Below are positions 1-8,503 of a stretch of DNA of 64,000 bases, piece by piece. This DNA is from Oceanobacillus sp. J11TS1 (lineage in GTDB: Bacteria; Bacillota; Bacilli; Bacillales; Amphibacillaceae), in NCBI RefSeq assembly GCF_018333215.1, contig NZ_BORO01000002.1:1-64000 (forward strand). Reading direction: 5' to 3'. Both the position numbers and the translations under genes were made by a program. The notes under the pieces were generated by a model. That model did not search any database. It saw only the letters and a program-made list of their open reading frames with translations, and was not told the origin of the DNA. Position 1 is the first letter of the stretch. Each line of letters starts with the position of its first letter.

Positions 1-101
1 TAACAGATTATAACCAAAGATGGGGAGAACGTAAGTTAAGAGGATTCGCAAGCGCATATCAAGCATTACAAAACATGTTTGAAGAGCGCTACGGGGAGTA
101 G
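1..101 (+). CDS. C-terminal end of an unrecognised protein (cut by window edge)
   Basis: The frame starting at base 3 is open from the window edge to a TAG at 99-101 and encodes about 32 residues, including RWGERKLRGF and ALQNMFEERYG. The stretch is charged and probably helical, with no signature I recognise. In B. subtilis the genes before bshC are ylbP and panE, but this tail does not obviously match either as I know them. Only the end is visible, so no function is assigned. Confidence 0.5.
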   Translation, partial: TDYNQRWGERKLRGFASAYQALQNMFEERYGE

Positions 102-116
102 GTAAGAAACGAGCTA

Positions 117-162
117 ATTTTCAGACACCTTCCCCGGGTACCCGGGGAAGGTGTCTGAAAAT
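117..162. repeat. 46-bp perfect GC-rich palindrome
   Basis: Every base from 117 to 139 pairs with its partner from 140 to 162, centred on GGGTACCC, with outer arms reading TTTTCAGACACC and GGTGTCTGAAAA. It lies 15 bp after the stop of the truncated upstream gene and could act as a terminator, since the 3' arm ends in A rather than a long T run only weakly so. GGTGTCTG-type palindromes resemble the REP-like elements mobilised by RAYT (Y1-type) transposases in Bacillaceae; that link is inferred. Confidence 0.85.
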
Positions 163-235
163 ACATCCCAATAGAGAGGATACCCTATTAATTTACACAA
201 ACTTATTGACAGTACCTCCTGAAAAGCAGATTAGT

Positions 236-263
236 TTGATTCTTGATATTTTTTCTGTACAAT
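236..263 (+). promoter_or_regulatory. Candidate sigma-A promoter of bshC
   Basis: TTGATT at 236-241 and TACAAT at 258-263 are separated by 16 bp and lie 37 bp before the bshC start. A TTGACA at 206-211 has no matching -10 hexamer at the right distance. Confidence 0.35.
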
Positions 264-300
264 ACGAAATGTATCCAATTCGTTATAAGGGGAAAATTAT

Positions 301-1929
301 ATGCAGATAAAGCCATTAACACTGCCTGCTGCGAATAGCTTGGTAGAAGATTATAAAAAGGAAAAAGATAAAGTAACACAATTATTTGACTATCATCCAT
401 ATAAGGATTTTTATAAACGATTATCTGATGTTTTAGAAAGAGATTTTAAGCGGAATGAATTAACCAATGTTTTACATAAGTTAAACAAAGAATGGGGAGC
501 GCCGGAAGAGACGTTAAGACAAATTGATCGTCTGAATGACAAGCAGAGTGCTGTTGTTATTGGAGGCCAGCAAGCTGGACTTTTAACGGGACCGATGTAT
601 ACAGTGAACAAAATTGTCTCCATTCTTCAGTTAGCAAAGCAGCAAGAAGAAGCATTGGGAATACCGATTATACCTGTGTTCTGGATTGCTGGCGAAGACC
701 ATGACTTTGAAGAAATTAATCATATTCATTGTCCGATTAAAAATGGCGATTTCCAAAAATTAAAGATTCGTACGAAAAATATAGATGCTGGAAAAAAAGC
801 TGTTTCTGAACTGGAAATGGATGAGAATGAACTTCAAAAATGGGTTGAAGCTGTTTTTGAGAGGTTGCCGGAGACCGCACATACGAAAGATGTCTATACG
901 TTGATTCAAAAAGCGCAAAGTCAAAGTACAAACTATATTGATTTTTTTGCACGGCTTCTATTTGCGCTATTTCCAGATCAAGGAATTGTCTTGGTTGATT
1001 CCGGGAATCCTGCTTTTCGAAAGTTAGAGTCAGATTGCTTCCTAGAGCTGATTCAGAAACGATCGCAAATTAGTGAATCAGTGGCTAACACTTTGGATGT
1101 GTTAGAAAATCTACAATACCCGCTCGCCATAGACGCTGCAAAATCAGATGGGAATTTATTTTACCATGATGATCTGCAGGGAAGAATATTGTTAAAAGTA
1201 GACGAAGAAGGTAATTGGATTGGAAAGCAGCGGGAAATTTCCTTAACCAGTCAGGAACTAAAAGAAGTTGCAAGAAACACACCATGGAAATTGAGTAATA
1301 ATGTAGTGACAAGACCACTAATGCAGGAATTTATGTTCCCTACTCTGGCTTTTATAGCTGGACCAGGTGAGATTGCCTACTGGGCAGCACTGAAGTCCAG
1401 TTTTCACATAATGAATTTGCGAATGCCTCCTGTAGTTCCGAGAATTTCGGTGACATTTTTAGATGCTTCTACGGAAAAGCTGGTAAAGAAATATCAGCTA
1501 AACGTGAAAGATGTCATATTACATGGTGTTCAGTCAACGAAGAAGTCTTATTTAGAATCCCGTGGACGCACGGAAATTGATCAAGTAACAGAAGATGTAA
1601 AAGAGAAAATTAGAGAAGCACACCAACCCATTCGAGATATGGCTTCTAACATGGGCGACGATATTCAGGCATTAAGTAAAAAAAACTTAACTTACTTGTT
1701 AGAGGATATCCAATTTATGAACAAACGTTTCCATAAAGAGTTTGAAAAGAAGCACACCCAAGCACTAAACGAATTTAACCAGCTGGAACAGGTGCTTCAT
1801 CCTCATCATGGTTTACAAGAACGTGTTTGGAATCCGCTGTTTATAATAAACCATTTTGGTATAGAAATAATTTCGGAATTAACGTCGTTTTCATTTGATA
1901 TGGAAAAAGGGCATTGGGTTATAAAATAA
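301..1929 (+). CDS. bshC: Bacillithiol biosynthesis cysteine-adding enzyme BshC
   Basis: BshC is the putative ligase that adds cysteine to glucosaminyl-malate, the last step of bacillithiol synthesis in the cytoplasm. The 542-residue product has the usual family length. It contains the glycine-rich GGQQAGLLTGP at residues 88-98, FWIAGEDHDFEEI at about 127-139, and a charged helical region near residues 430-500 that is likely the coiled coil of the family. The ATG follows AAGGGG at a normal distance. It stands alone with its own terminator, directly before mraZ, as yllA does in B. subtilis. Confidence 0.95.
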   Translation: MQIKPLTLPAANSLVEDYKKEKDKVTQLFDYHPYKDFYKRLSDVLERDFKRNELTNVLHKLNKEWGAPEETLRQIDRLNDKQSAVVIGGQQAGLLTGPMYTVNKIVSILQLAKQQEEALGIPIIPVFWIAGEDHDFEEINHIHCPIKNGDFQKLKIRTKNIDAGKKAVSELEMDENELQKWVEAVFERLPETAHTKDVYTLIQKAQSQSTNYIDFFARLLFALFPDQGIVLVDSGNPAFRKLESDCFLELIQKRSQISESVANTLDVLENLQYPLAIDAAKSDGNLFYHDDLQGRILLKVDEEGNWIGKQREISLTSQELKEVARNTPWKLSNNVVTRPLMQEFMFPTLAFIAGPGEIAYWAALKSSFHIMNLRMPPVVPRISVTFLDASTEKLVKKYQLNVKDVILHGVQSTKKSYLESRGRTEIDQVTEDVKEKIREAHQPIRDMASNMGDDIQALSKKNLTYLLEDIQFMNKRFHKEFEKKHTQALNEFNQLEQVLHPHHGLQERVWNPLFIINHFGIEIISELTSFSFDMEKGHWVIK

Positions 1930-1971
1930 TCTTTTTCTCCCACCTGTCCCCACCATCTTTTAATATTCCCC

Positions 1972-2007
1972 AAAAAACTGTCTATCTATTGATATGACAG
2001 TTTTTTT
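1972..2007 (+). terminator. Intrinsic terminator after bshC
   Basis: AACTGTC and GACAGTT form a hairpin with a loop of about 13 bases, followed by a run of seven T. Confidence 0.8.
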
Positions 2008-2071
2008 GATGCTTTTTTTTATGGCTGTCGGAAGCGTTGAAAGCTGATTTAAAATATTTTTGGGAAAAATA

Positions 2072-2101
2072 GTGGAGCGTTGTGGGGGGATGTGGTATTA
2101 T
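2072..2101 (+). promoter_or_regulatory. MraZ-type direct repeats overlapping the mraZ promoter
   Basis: GTGG occurs at 2072, 2082 and 2092, exactly 10 bp apart, giving TGGAG, TGGGG and TGGTA units separated by 5 bp. This is the architecture of the MraZ operator known from E. coli (three TGGGN units with 5-bp spacers). A TATTAT hexamer at 2096-2101 fits a -10 element and the third repeat runs into it. Autoregulation of the dcw cluster by MraZ is the inferred role. Confidence 0.65.
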
Positions 2102-2127
2102 GAATTTACGAAAGTGGGGGCGACTAT

Positions 2128-2559
2128 ATGTTTATGGGAGAATTCCTACATAGCATTGATGCAAAAGGTCGTATTATTGTCCCTTCTAAGTTTAGAGAAG
2201 ACTTAGGGACGAGCTTTGTATTGACGCGTGGGCTTGATAAATGTTTATTCGCTTACCCCAAACAAGAATGGGAAATTTTAGAAGGAAAGTTAAAGCAACT
2301 CCCACTAACTAAAAAAGATGCTCGAGCTTTTACACGATTTTTTTTCTCTGGTGCAGTGGAATGTGAAGTAGATAAACAGGGAAGAATAAATATTCCAGCT
2401 AATCTCAGGCAATATGCTAATTTGGAGAAGGATTGCAGTGTGATTGGTGTGTCAAATCGGGTGGAGCTATGGGCTAGCGAAAACTGGAATACGTATGTAG
2501 AAGAATCTGAAGAATCATTTGCAGAAATCGCTGAGAATCTTATGGATTTTGATATTTAA
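2128..2559 (+). CDS. mraZ: Transcriptional regulator MraZ
   Basis: MraZ is a small DNA-binding protein of the SpoVT/AbrB-like fold that assembles as a ring and regulates the dcw operon that it heads. The 143-residue product starts MFMGEF and carries two copies of the family half-motif: [14 protein letters not shown] near residue 12 and [13 protein letters not shown] near residue 85. The ATG follows AGTGGGGGCG. It begins the cluster and ends 35 bp before rsmH, with direct repeats in its promoter that suit self-control. Confidence 0.97.
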   Translation: MFMGEFLHSIDAKGRIIVPSKFREDLGTSFVLTRGLDKCLFAYPKQEWEILEGKLKQLPLTKKDARAFTRFFFSGAVECEVDKQGRINIPANLRQYANLEKDCSVIGVSNRVELWASENWNTYVEESEESFAEIAENLMDFDI

Positions 2560-2594
2560 AAGGAAAAATGATCACAAAAAAGTTGGTGGATTAG

Positions 2595-3572
2595 ATGTTT
2601 GAACACTACAGTGTTTTAAAAGAAGAAACAGTAAAAGGATTAGAAATAAAGCCGAATGGTATTTATGTAGATTGTACCGTTGGCGGCGGCGGGCACTCTA
2701 TTGAGATTGCATCTAGACTTGATGAAAACGGTAAGCTTATTGCTTTTGATCAAGATATTCAAGCATTGGAAGCCGCCAAAGAGCGCTTAAGTGCTTATCA
2801 AGATAAAGTTACGTTTGTACATTCGAACTTTCAAGGATTAGAGGAAGGTCTCTCAGAGCTTGGAGTCACTCATGTAGATGGTATTCTCTTTGACTTAGGT
2901 GTATCCTCTCCGCAACTTGATCAAGCAGATAGAGGATTTAGCTATCACCAGGATGCACAATTAGATATGCGGATGGACCAATCTCAGTCTCTAACTGCTT
3001 ATGAAGTAGTTAATCAATGGACTTATGAGCGATTGGTATCTATCTTTTTCCGTTATGGTGAGGAAAAATTTTCAAAAGGCATTGCTCGTAAAATCGAAAA
3101 GGCCAGAGAAGTGAAACCAATTGAAACGACTGGAGAGCTGGTTGATATTATCAAAGATGCTATTCCTGCCCCAGCCCGTAGAAAAGGCGGTCATCCTGCT
3201 AAACGTATTTTTCAAGCAATACGAATTGCTGTAAATGATGAACTGGAAGTTTTTAATCAAGCACTTCATCAAGCTGCTAAAGTAATCGGTAAAAATGGAA
3301 GAATTGCAGTAATTACCTTCCATTCTTTAGAAGATAGACTTTGTAAGCAAGCATTTAAAATGTGGAGTACAGATAAGCCTACACCCAGGCATCTTCCCAT
3401 TACCCCGGAGTCGCATCAAGCTCCCTTTAAGCTAATAACCAGAAAGCCAATAATTGCTCAAACCAACGAATTAGATGAAAACAGACGATCACGTTCAGCA
3501 AAATTACGGATTGTCGAAAAAATAAATGAATGGAATAATGATTTCCATTATGAAGAAGGGTGGAAAAAATGA
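2595..3572 (+). CDS. rsmH: 16S rRNA (cytosine-1402-N4)-methyltransferase RsmH
   Basis: RsmH (MraW) uses S-adenosylmethionine to methylate N4 of C1402 in 16S rRNA at the ribosomal P site. The 325-residue protein has the family SAM loop [11 protein letters not shown] at about residues 25-35, [14 protein letters not shown], and the conserved FHSLEDR near residue 245. Its last bases overlap the start of ftsL, so the two are probably translationally coupled. It is second in the dcw cluster, as usual. Confidence 0.97.
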   Translation: MFEHYSVLKEETVKGLEIKPNGIYVDCTVGGGGHSIEIASRLDENGKLIAFDQDIQALEAAKERLSAYQDKVTFVHSNFQGLEEGLSELGVTHVDGILFDLGVSSPQLDQADRGFSYHQDAQLDMRMDQSQSLTAYEVVNQWTYERLVSIFFRYGEEKFSKGIARKIEKAREVKPIETTGELVDIIKDAIPAPARRKGGHPAKRIFQAIRIAVNDELEVFNQALHQAAKVIGKNGRIAVITFHSLEDRLCKQAFKMWSTDKPTPRHLPITPESHQAPFKLITRKPIIAQTNELDENRRSRSAKLRIVEKINEWNNDFHYEEGWKK

Positions 3573-3946
3573 TGAGTGGTAATCAGGCTAGAAAATGGAA
3601 CGTAAATCCCCAGTATAATCCGCAAACGGAATCCCAGACAGTTGTCAAAAAAGTAAAGAAAACGAGCTGGATTACAAAGGGAGAGAAAGTTATTTATTCC
3701 ATTACTGGTGTAGCAATCTTAACATTTGCAATTGGGATGGTTTCTTTTGCTTCAGGAACGGACAAGTTGAATCGTGGGATGCAGCAATTAGAAAATACAA
3801 TAACGGAGCAGCAAATTGTTAATGAAAACTTGCATTTTAAGAAAGAGGAACTTTCACGCCCTGAGAGAATTATCGACATTGCAGAGAAAAATGGTTTAAA
3901 AATCCAAAATTCGGAAGTGAAACAAGCAGAAACGTTTAACAACTAG
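3569..3946 (+). CDS. ftsL: Cell division protein FtsL
   Basis: FtsL is a short bitopic membrane protein of the division complex that pairs with DivIC and supports DivIB and the septal synthases. The chosen ATG at 3569 (ATG 3572 is also possible) lies 8 bp after AAGGG; an in-frame GTG at 3560 is inside that ribosome site. A basic cytoplasmic tail is followed by one membrane segment ([20 protein letters not shown]) and a short heptad-like coiled coil. The start overlaps the rsmH stop. The sequence is weakly conserved, so the call leans on topology and position. Confidence 0.88.
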   Translation: MMSGNQARKWNVNPQYNPQTESQTVVKKVKKTSWITKGEKVIYSITGVAILTFAIGMVSFASGTDKLNRGMQQLENTITEQQIVNENLHFKKEELSRPERIIDIAEKNGLKIQNSEVKQAETFNN

Positions 3947-3963
3947 CAAGGGGTTTCTTTACA

Positions 3964-6222
3964 ATGAAAAAAAATAAGACTGCCAATGTTATGGCTGGCA
4001 TTTATATGCTTGTTTTCGCTGCATTGTTCCTTGTTCTTGCAGGCAGGTTTATGTATATACAAGCAACAGGTGAAGTGAGCGGTGTTTCATTAGATAAATG
4101 GGCTGAACAACAACGGACAGCCTCTTATCAAATGCATGCAGAGCGTGGAAAGATCATGGATAAAAACGGAATGGTTTTAGCTTATGATCGTCCGGCATAT
4201 CGAATGTACGCTATTCTAGATGAAGCCTACTCGGAAAATTCACCAGAAGACTTGCATGTTTCAAATACAGGGGAAACGGCGGAAAAACTAGCATCTATAT
4301 TAGATGTCGATGCGAATGAAATTAAAAGTTTACTAGATGACGCAATCAACACGGGAAAGTTCCAGGTGGAATTTGGGAAGCTAGGTCGTCAGATTCCGCA
4401 ACAAATGAAGGAAGAAATAGAGAATGCTAATATCCCTGGTATTTACTTTGATGAAGAACCTATGCGCTACTATCCGAATGGAATGTTTGCTTCACATATC
4501 ATTGGTTTTGCCCGCGAAGTAGAAGAGGAAACAGAAGATGGTGTGGAACATCGTATCACTGGGGTAACTGGTATGGAAAGTGTTATGAACAAAATTCTTG
4601 GCGGTAAAGATGGATTCATTTCATACCAGCGAGATCGATATAATAAGAAATTATTAGACCCTGACGAGATTATACAAGAGCCAGAGGATGGAGATTCTGT
4701 TTATTTAACACTTGATCAAAAAATTCAAACTTTGTTAGAAGATGTCATGAGTCAAGTAGATGAACAATATAATCCTGCTAAAATGAATGCAATCATTATG
4801 GATCCTAAAACGGGCGAAATTCTTGCCATGAGTACACGTCCAAGCTTTAACCCGAACAGTCCGGACAATGTAGAGAATTGGTATAATGATCCGATTTCAT
4901 CTCCTTTTGAACCTGGGTCTACGTTCAAAATTTTCACATGGGCGGCTGCAATTGAAGAAGGAGTTTATAATGGCGAAGAGACATTTAAATCAGGAACCTA
5001 TCAACCGAATGAAAGAATCGAAAAAATCCGCGATCATAACCAAGGTAAGGGCTGGGGGTCAATAACTTATGATGAAGGATTTATGCGCTCCTCCAACGTG
5101 GCTGCTTCCAAGCTGGTTTGGGAAAATATCGGAGCAGATAAGTTCTATGAGTATTTGCAGTTGTTTGGTTTTGAAGAACCTACAGGAATTGACCTTCCTG
5201 ACGAATCTGTCGGTCATATTCAATATAATTGGCCATCAGAAAAGCTAACAACAGCCTTTGGACAAGGTTCGACGGTTACACCTATTCAACAAATGAAAGC
5301 TGCTTCAGCTATCGTTAATGATGGGAAAATGGTGAAGCCGTATGTCGTGGATAAGATTGTTGATTCTACTACAGGCAGTGTAATGGAAGAAACAGAAACA
5401 GAATATGTTGGTCAACCAATTTCGCCTGAGACAGCAGAAAAAATGAAGGAATTGCTGGCATCTGTAGTGAATGACGAAAAAGGAACTGGAGCTCCTTATA
5501 AGCTAGATGATTATGTAGTCGGCGGAAAAACAGGGACAGCACAAATGCCAGATCTTGAGAACGGCGGCTACTTAACAGGAAGAGAAAATTATGTGTTTTC
5601 ATTTCTCGGTATGGCTCCGATGGATGACCCGCAATTGATGGTGTATGTTTCTATTCAACAACCAGAACTGGAGGATACGGAGACTGGATCGACTCCATTG
5701 GCATTTATTTTTAAGAATGTGGTGGAAAATAGTCTGCATTACTTAAGTGTAGAGCCAGATAAAACAGAGTCACATCGTATTGAAGAGGTAGAAATTCCAG
5801 AAATAGATGGCGAATTGACAGAAGATGTTCAGTCTGATTTAAAAGAGAAGGGGTTACAACCGATTGTGATTGGAGATGGGGAAACAATTGTTTCCAGCAA
5901 TGTGGAACCAGGTGAGAAAATATTACCGAATGAAAAAGTACTTCTGTTAACGGATGAACCAACGATGCCAGATCTAACAGGATGGTCCTTAAGAGAAGTG
6001 ATGCTATTTGCAGATATGATGCAATTGCAGACGGAAAGCTTTGGAAACGGCTATGTTACATCTCAAAGTATTGAAGCTGGGAAACCAATACAGGAAGGCG
6101 ACTATCTAGGCTTTGAATTAGCAACAACTCCAAATGATACGGCATCTGAGGAAAATGAAGAAGATAACAATGAAGTGACAGAAGAGACGGAGAATACCGA
6201 AGCAGAAGATGAAGCGGAATAA
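3964..6222 (+). CDS. pbpB: Penicillin-binding protein 2B, septal transpeptidase
   Basis: A class B penicillin-binding protein that cross-links septal peptidoglycan during division. Order of parts: one N-terminal membrane anchor (about residues 8-30), a dimerisation/pedestal region, a transpeptidase domain with active-site STFK at 319-322, an SSN motif and GGKTGTAQ, then two PASTA domains. The 752-residue protein ends in a tail of about 32 residues made almost only of Asp, Glu, Asn and Thr, more acidic than in B. subtilis. The start follows AAGGGG. A strong terminator follows, separating it from spoVD. Confidence 0.96.
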   Translation: MKKNKTANVMAGIYMLVFAALFLVLAGRFMYIQATGEVSGVSLDKWAEQQRTASYQMHAERGKIMDKNGMVLAYDRPAYRMYAILDEAYSENSPEDLHVSNTGETAEKLASILDVDANEIKSLLDDAINTGKFQVEFGKLGRQIPQQMKEEIENANIPGIYFDEEPMRYYPNGMFASHIIGFAREVEEETEDGVEHRITGVTGMESVMNKILGGKDGFISYQRDRYNKKLLDPDEIIQEPEDGDSVYLTLDQKIQTLLEDVMSQVDEQYNPAKMNAIIMDPKTGEILAMSTRPSFNPNSPDNVENWYNDPISSPFEPGSTFKIFTWAAAIEEGVYNGEETFKSGTYQPNERIEKIRDHNQGKGWGSITYDEGFMRSSNVAASKLVWENIGADKFYEYLQLFGFEEPTGIDLPDESVGHIQYNWPSEKLTTAFGQGSTVTPIQQMKAASAIVNDGKMVKPYVVDKIVDSTTGSVMEETETEYVGQPISPETAEKMKELLASVVNDEKGTGAPYKLDDYVVGGKTGTAQMPDLENGGYLTGRENYVFSFLGMAPMDDPQLMVYVSIQQPELEDTETGSTPLAFIFKNVVENSLHYLSVEPDKTESHRIEEVEIPEIDGELTEDVQSDLKEKGLQPIVIGDGETIVSSNVEPGEKILPNEKVLLLTDEPTMPDLTGWSLREVMLFADMMQLQTESFGNGYVTSQSIEAGKPIQEGDYLGFELATTPNDTASEENEEDNNEVTEETENTEAEDEAE

Positions 6223-6227
6223 GTAAA

Positions 6228-6273
6228 AAAAGACTTGCTGAAAGAATAACTATTCTTTCTCAAGTCTTTTTTT
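6228..6273 (+). terminator. Intrinsic terminator between pbpB and spoVD
   Basis: AAGACTTG pairs with CAAGTCTT and GAAAGAATA with TATTCTTTC, giving a stem of about 17 bp with a very short loop, then a T run. It would separate division genes from sporulation control. Confidence 0.9.
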
Positions 6274-6352
6274 CTATATGGAAATATAAATAGAGACTGA
6301 TTGAACTTTTTCAGCATGCCCTTTTAGCGGCGAACCCATAAAAGATAGCTTG

Positions 6353-6381
6353 TTCTATTCCATTTTTTACATTCATATAGT
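6353..6381 (+). promoter_or_regulatory. Candidate sigma-E promoter of spoVD
   Basis: TTCTATT at 6353-6359 and CATATAGT at 6374-6381 are 14 bp apart. The -10 matches 7 of 8 positions of the sigma-E consensus CATACANT; the -35 match is partial. In B. subtilis spoVD is transcribed by sigma-E, and this site lies 31 bp before the spoVD start. Confidence 0.5.
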
Positions 6382-6412
6382 GGATACAAAGCATGATGAA
6401 AGGAGTTCTCTC

Positions 6413-8347
6413 ATGAAACGTGCATCCACAATTATTATAAAAAAACGGATTGTTACTGTTTTTTTATTTGCGATTCTTATTTTCCTTGTGATTATAGCGA
6501 GGTTGGCCTATGTTCAACTCGTATTAAGTGATGATTTATTAGATAGTGCAAATGATTTATGGACAAGAGATATAACATTTGCTGCAGAAAGAGGTTACAT
6601 TCTGGATTCGGAAGGGGATATTCTTGCGGAAAATGTAACAGCTCCTACCGTATTATTGATGCCAAGGCAAATAAAAGATCCAGAAGATGTAGCAGAGAAA
6701 CTGGGAAATATTCTCGATGTGCCGAGAGAGAGAATGATGGAATTAGTGACACAAAATTCACTAAGTGTTATGGTCCGCCCTGAAGGTATCAAAATTAATA
6801 ACGAACAGGAAGATGCGATTCGAGAATTAGATTTAGACGGAGTTTATTTAGCGAAAGATTCCAAAAGGCATTATCCCAATAATAGTGCTTTATCCCATGT
6901 ATTGGGCTTTACCGGTATTGATAACCAAGGATTAATGGGATTGGAATTATACTATGACGATAAATTAAAAGGCGAGAATGGCAGCCTATCCTTTTATTCG
7001 GACGCAAAAGGAAGGAGATTAGATCAACTTGCAGATGAATATCAATCTCCAAAAGACGGCTTGTCTTTAAAAACAACGATTAATAACAAAGTACAAACGA
7101 TTATGGAAAGAGAGTTAGACCAAATTGTTGCTGAATATAACCCGGACGGGGCAATGGCGATTGCGGTTGATCCAAAAACAGGCGGTGTGCTGGGGATGTC
7201 CAGCCGCCCGAATTTTGATCCGGAGAATTATCAGGATGTGGATGCATCTATATTTGGAAGAAACCTCCCTATTTGGAGTACGTATGAGCCTGGATCGACA
7301 TTTAAAATTATTACATTAGCTGCCGCACTTGAAGAAGGCCTCGTTGATTTAGAAAAAGACAGATTCTATGATGATGGCGACATTAAGGTTGGGGGAGCAA
7401 CGATTCATTGCTGGAAGCGCGGGGGGCATGGCGATCAAACGTACTTGGAGGTTGTCCAGAACTCTTGTAACCCAGGGTTTGTCAATTTAGGGCAAATGCT
7501 TGGAACAGAAAAACTTTTTTCTTATATTGACGCTTTTGGCTTTGGAAGAAAAACAGGGATTGACTTGCAGGGTGAAGGGAATGGCATTCTTTTTAAACCA
7601 GAAAATGTCGGTCCGGTGGAATTAGCGACCACCTCTTTTGGTCAAGGTGTTTCTGTCACACCGATACAGCAGGTAATGGCTGTTTCTGCAGCGGTAAATG
7701 GGGGTTATTTATATGAACCAATGATTGCAAAAGAATGGATTGACCCTGTAACAGGAGAAGTAGTTGAATCCTATGAGCCTAATTTGAAGGAGCAAGTCAT
7801 CTCTCAGGAAACCTCTGAAACCATTCGCGAAACATTAGAAACGGTAGTGGCACAGGGAACAGGTAGACCGGCTTACGTTGATGGATATCGTGTTGGCGGA
7901 AAAACAGGAACTGCCCAAAAAGTAGGCCCGAACGGCGGTTATCTAGAGAATAATTATATTGTATCTTTTATTGGTTTTGCTCCTGCCGATGATCCGGAAA
8001 TCGTTGTTTATCTGGCAGTCGACAATCCTAAAAACACGATTCAATTTGGCGGTGTGGTTGCAGCACCAGTTGTCGGAACGATTATTGGCGATAGTTTACG
8101 AGCGATGGGCGTAGAAACGCGTACGGATGGATTAGAAAAAGAATACGCATGGCCTGACCAGCCCAAAATAGAAGTACCTGATTTTATTGGAGACAGTACG
8201 GAGAAACTGGCAGAATATCCTCTAGACCTTTCGATTGAGGTAAATGGAGAAGGAGAAGAAATTATTGATCAGTCTCCAAAAGCCGGGACCATGCTAGAAT
8301 CAGGTAGCACTATTCGATTATTTCTCGGTAATAAAAATAATCGTTAA
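6413..8347 (+). CDS. spoVD: Sporulation-specific penicillin-binding protein SpoVD
   Basis: SpoVD is the class B transpeptidase that works with SpoVE to make spore cortex peptidoglycan. From ATG 6413, which follows AAAGGAG, the protein is 644 residues, close to B. subtilis SpoVD (646); the longer reading from 6350 has no ribosome site. It has an N-terminal membrane segment (IVTVFLFAILIFLVIIA), a transpeptidase domain with STFK at 295-298 and GGKTGTAQ, and one C-terminal PASTA domain. Its own terminator-isolated promoter region suits mother-cell expression. Confidence 0.94.
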   Translation: MKRASTIIIKKRIVTVFLFAILIFLVIIARLAYVQLVLSDDLLDSANDLWTRDITFAAERGYILDSEGDILAENVTAPTVLLMPRQIKDPEDVAEKLGNILDVPRERMMELVTQNSLSVMVRPEGIKINNEQEDAIRELDLDGVYLAKDSKRHYPNNSALSHVLGFTGIDNQGLMGLELYYDDKLKGENGSLSFYSDAKGRRLDQLADEYQSPKDGLSLKTTINNKVQTIMERELDQIVAEYNPDGAMAIAVDPKTGGVLGMSSRPNFDPENYQDVDASIFGRNLPIWSTYEPGSTFKIITLAAALEEGLVDLEKDRFYDDGDIKVGGATIHCWKRGGHGDQTYLEVVQNSCNPGFVNLGQMLGTEKLFSYIDAFGFGRKTGIDLQGEGNGILFKPENVGPVELATTSFGQGVSVTPIQQVMAVSAAVNGGYLYEPMIAKEWIDPVTGEVVESYEPNLKEQVISQETSETIRETLETVVAQGTGRPAYVDGYRVGGKTGTAQKVGPNGGYLENNYIVSFIGFAPADDPEIVVYLAVDNPKNTIQFGGVVAAPVVGTIIGDSLRAMGVETRTDGLEKEYAWPDQPKIEVPDFIGDSTEKLAEYPLDLSIEVNGEGEEIIDQSPKAGTMLESGSTIRLFLGNKNNR

Positions 8348-8363
8348 ATCTGGAGAAGTTTGC

Positions 8364-8384
8364 TATAATAGATTCTGTTATAAT
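8364..8384 (+). promoter_or_regulatory. Two TATAAT hexamers before murE
   Basis: TATAAT occurs at 8364-8369 and again at 8379-8384, in the 156-bp gap before murE. No good -35 hexamer is seen at 16-18 bp from either, so this is only a possible vegetative promoter that would allow murE onwards to be expressed without spoVD. Confidence 0.3.
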
Positions 8385-8503
8385 TACACTGACTTGATAT
8401 GCTGTCTGATTTCTGTAACTAAACGGAAGTTGGACAGCAACCCTCTTAAACAAGAGGACATAAGAGAATATATTAAGGAAATGAATAGAATAGGGTGTAA
8501 AAA

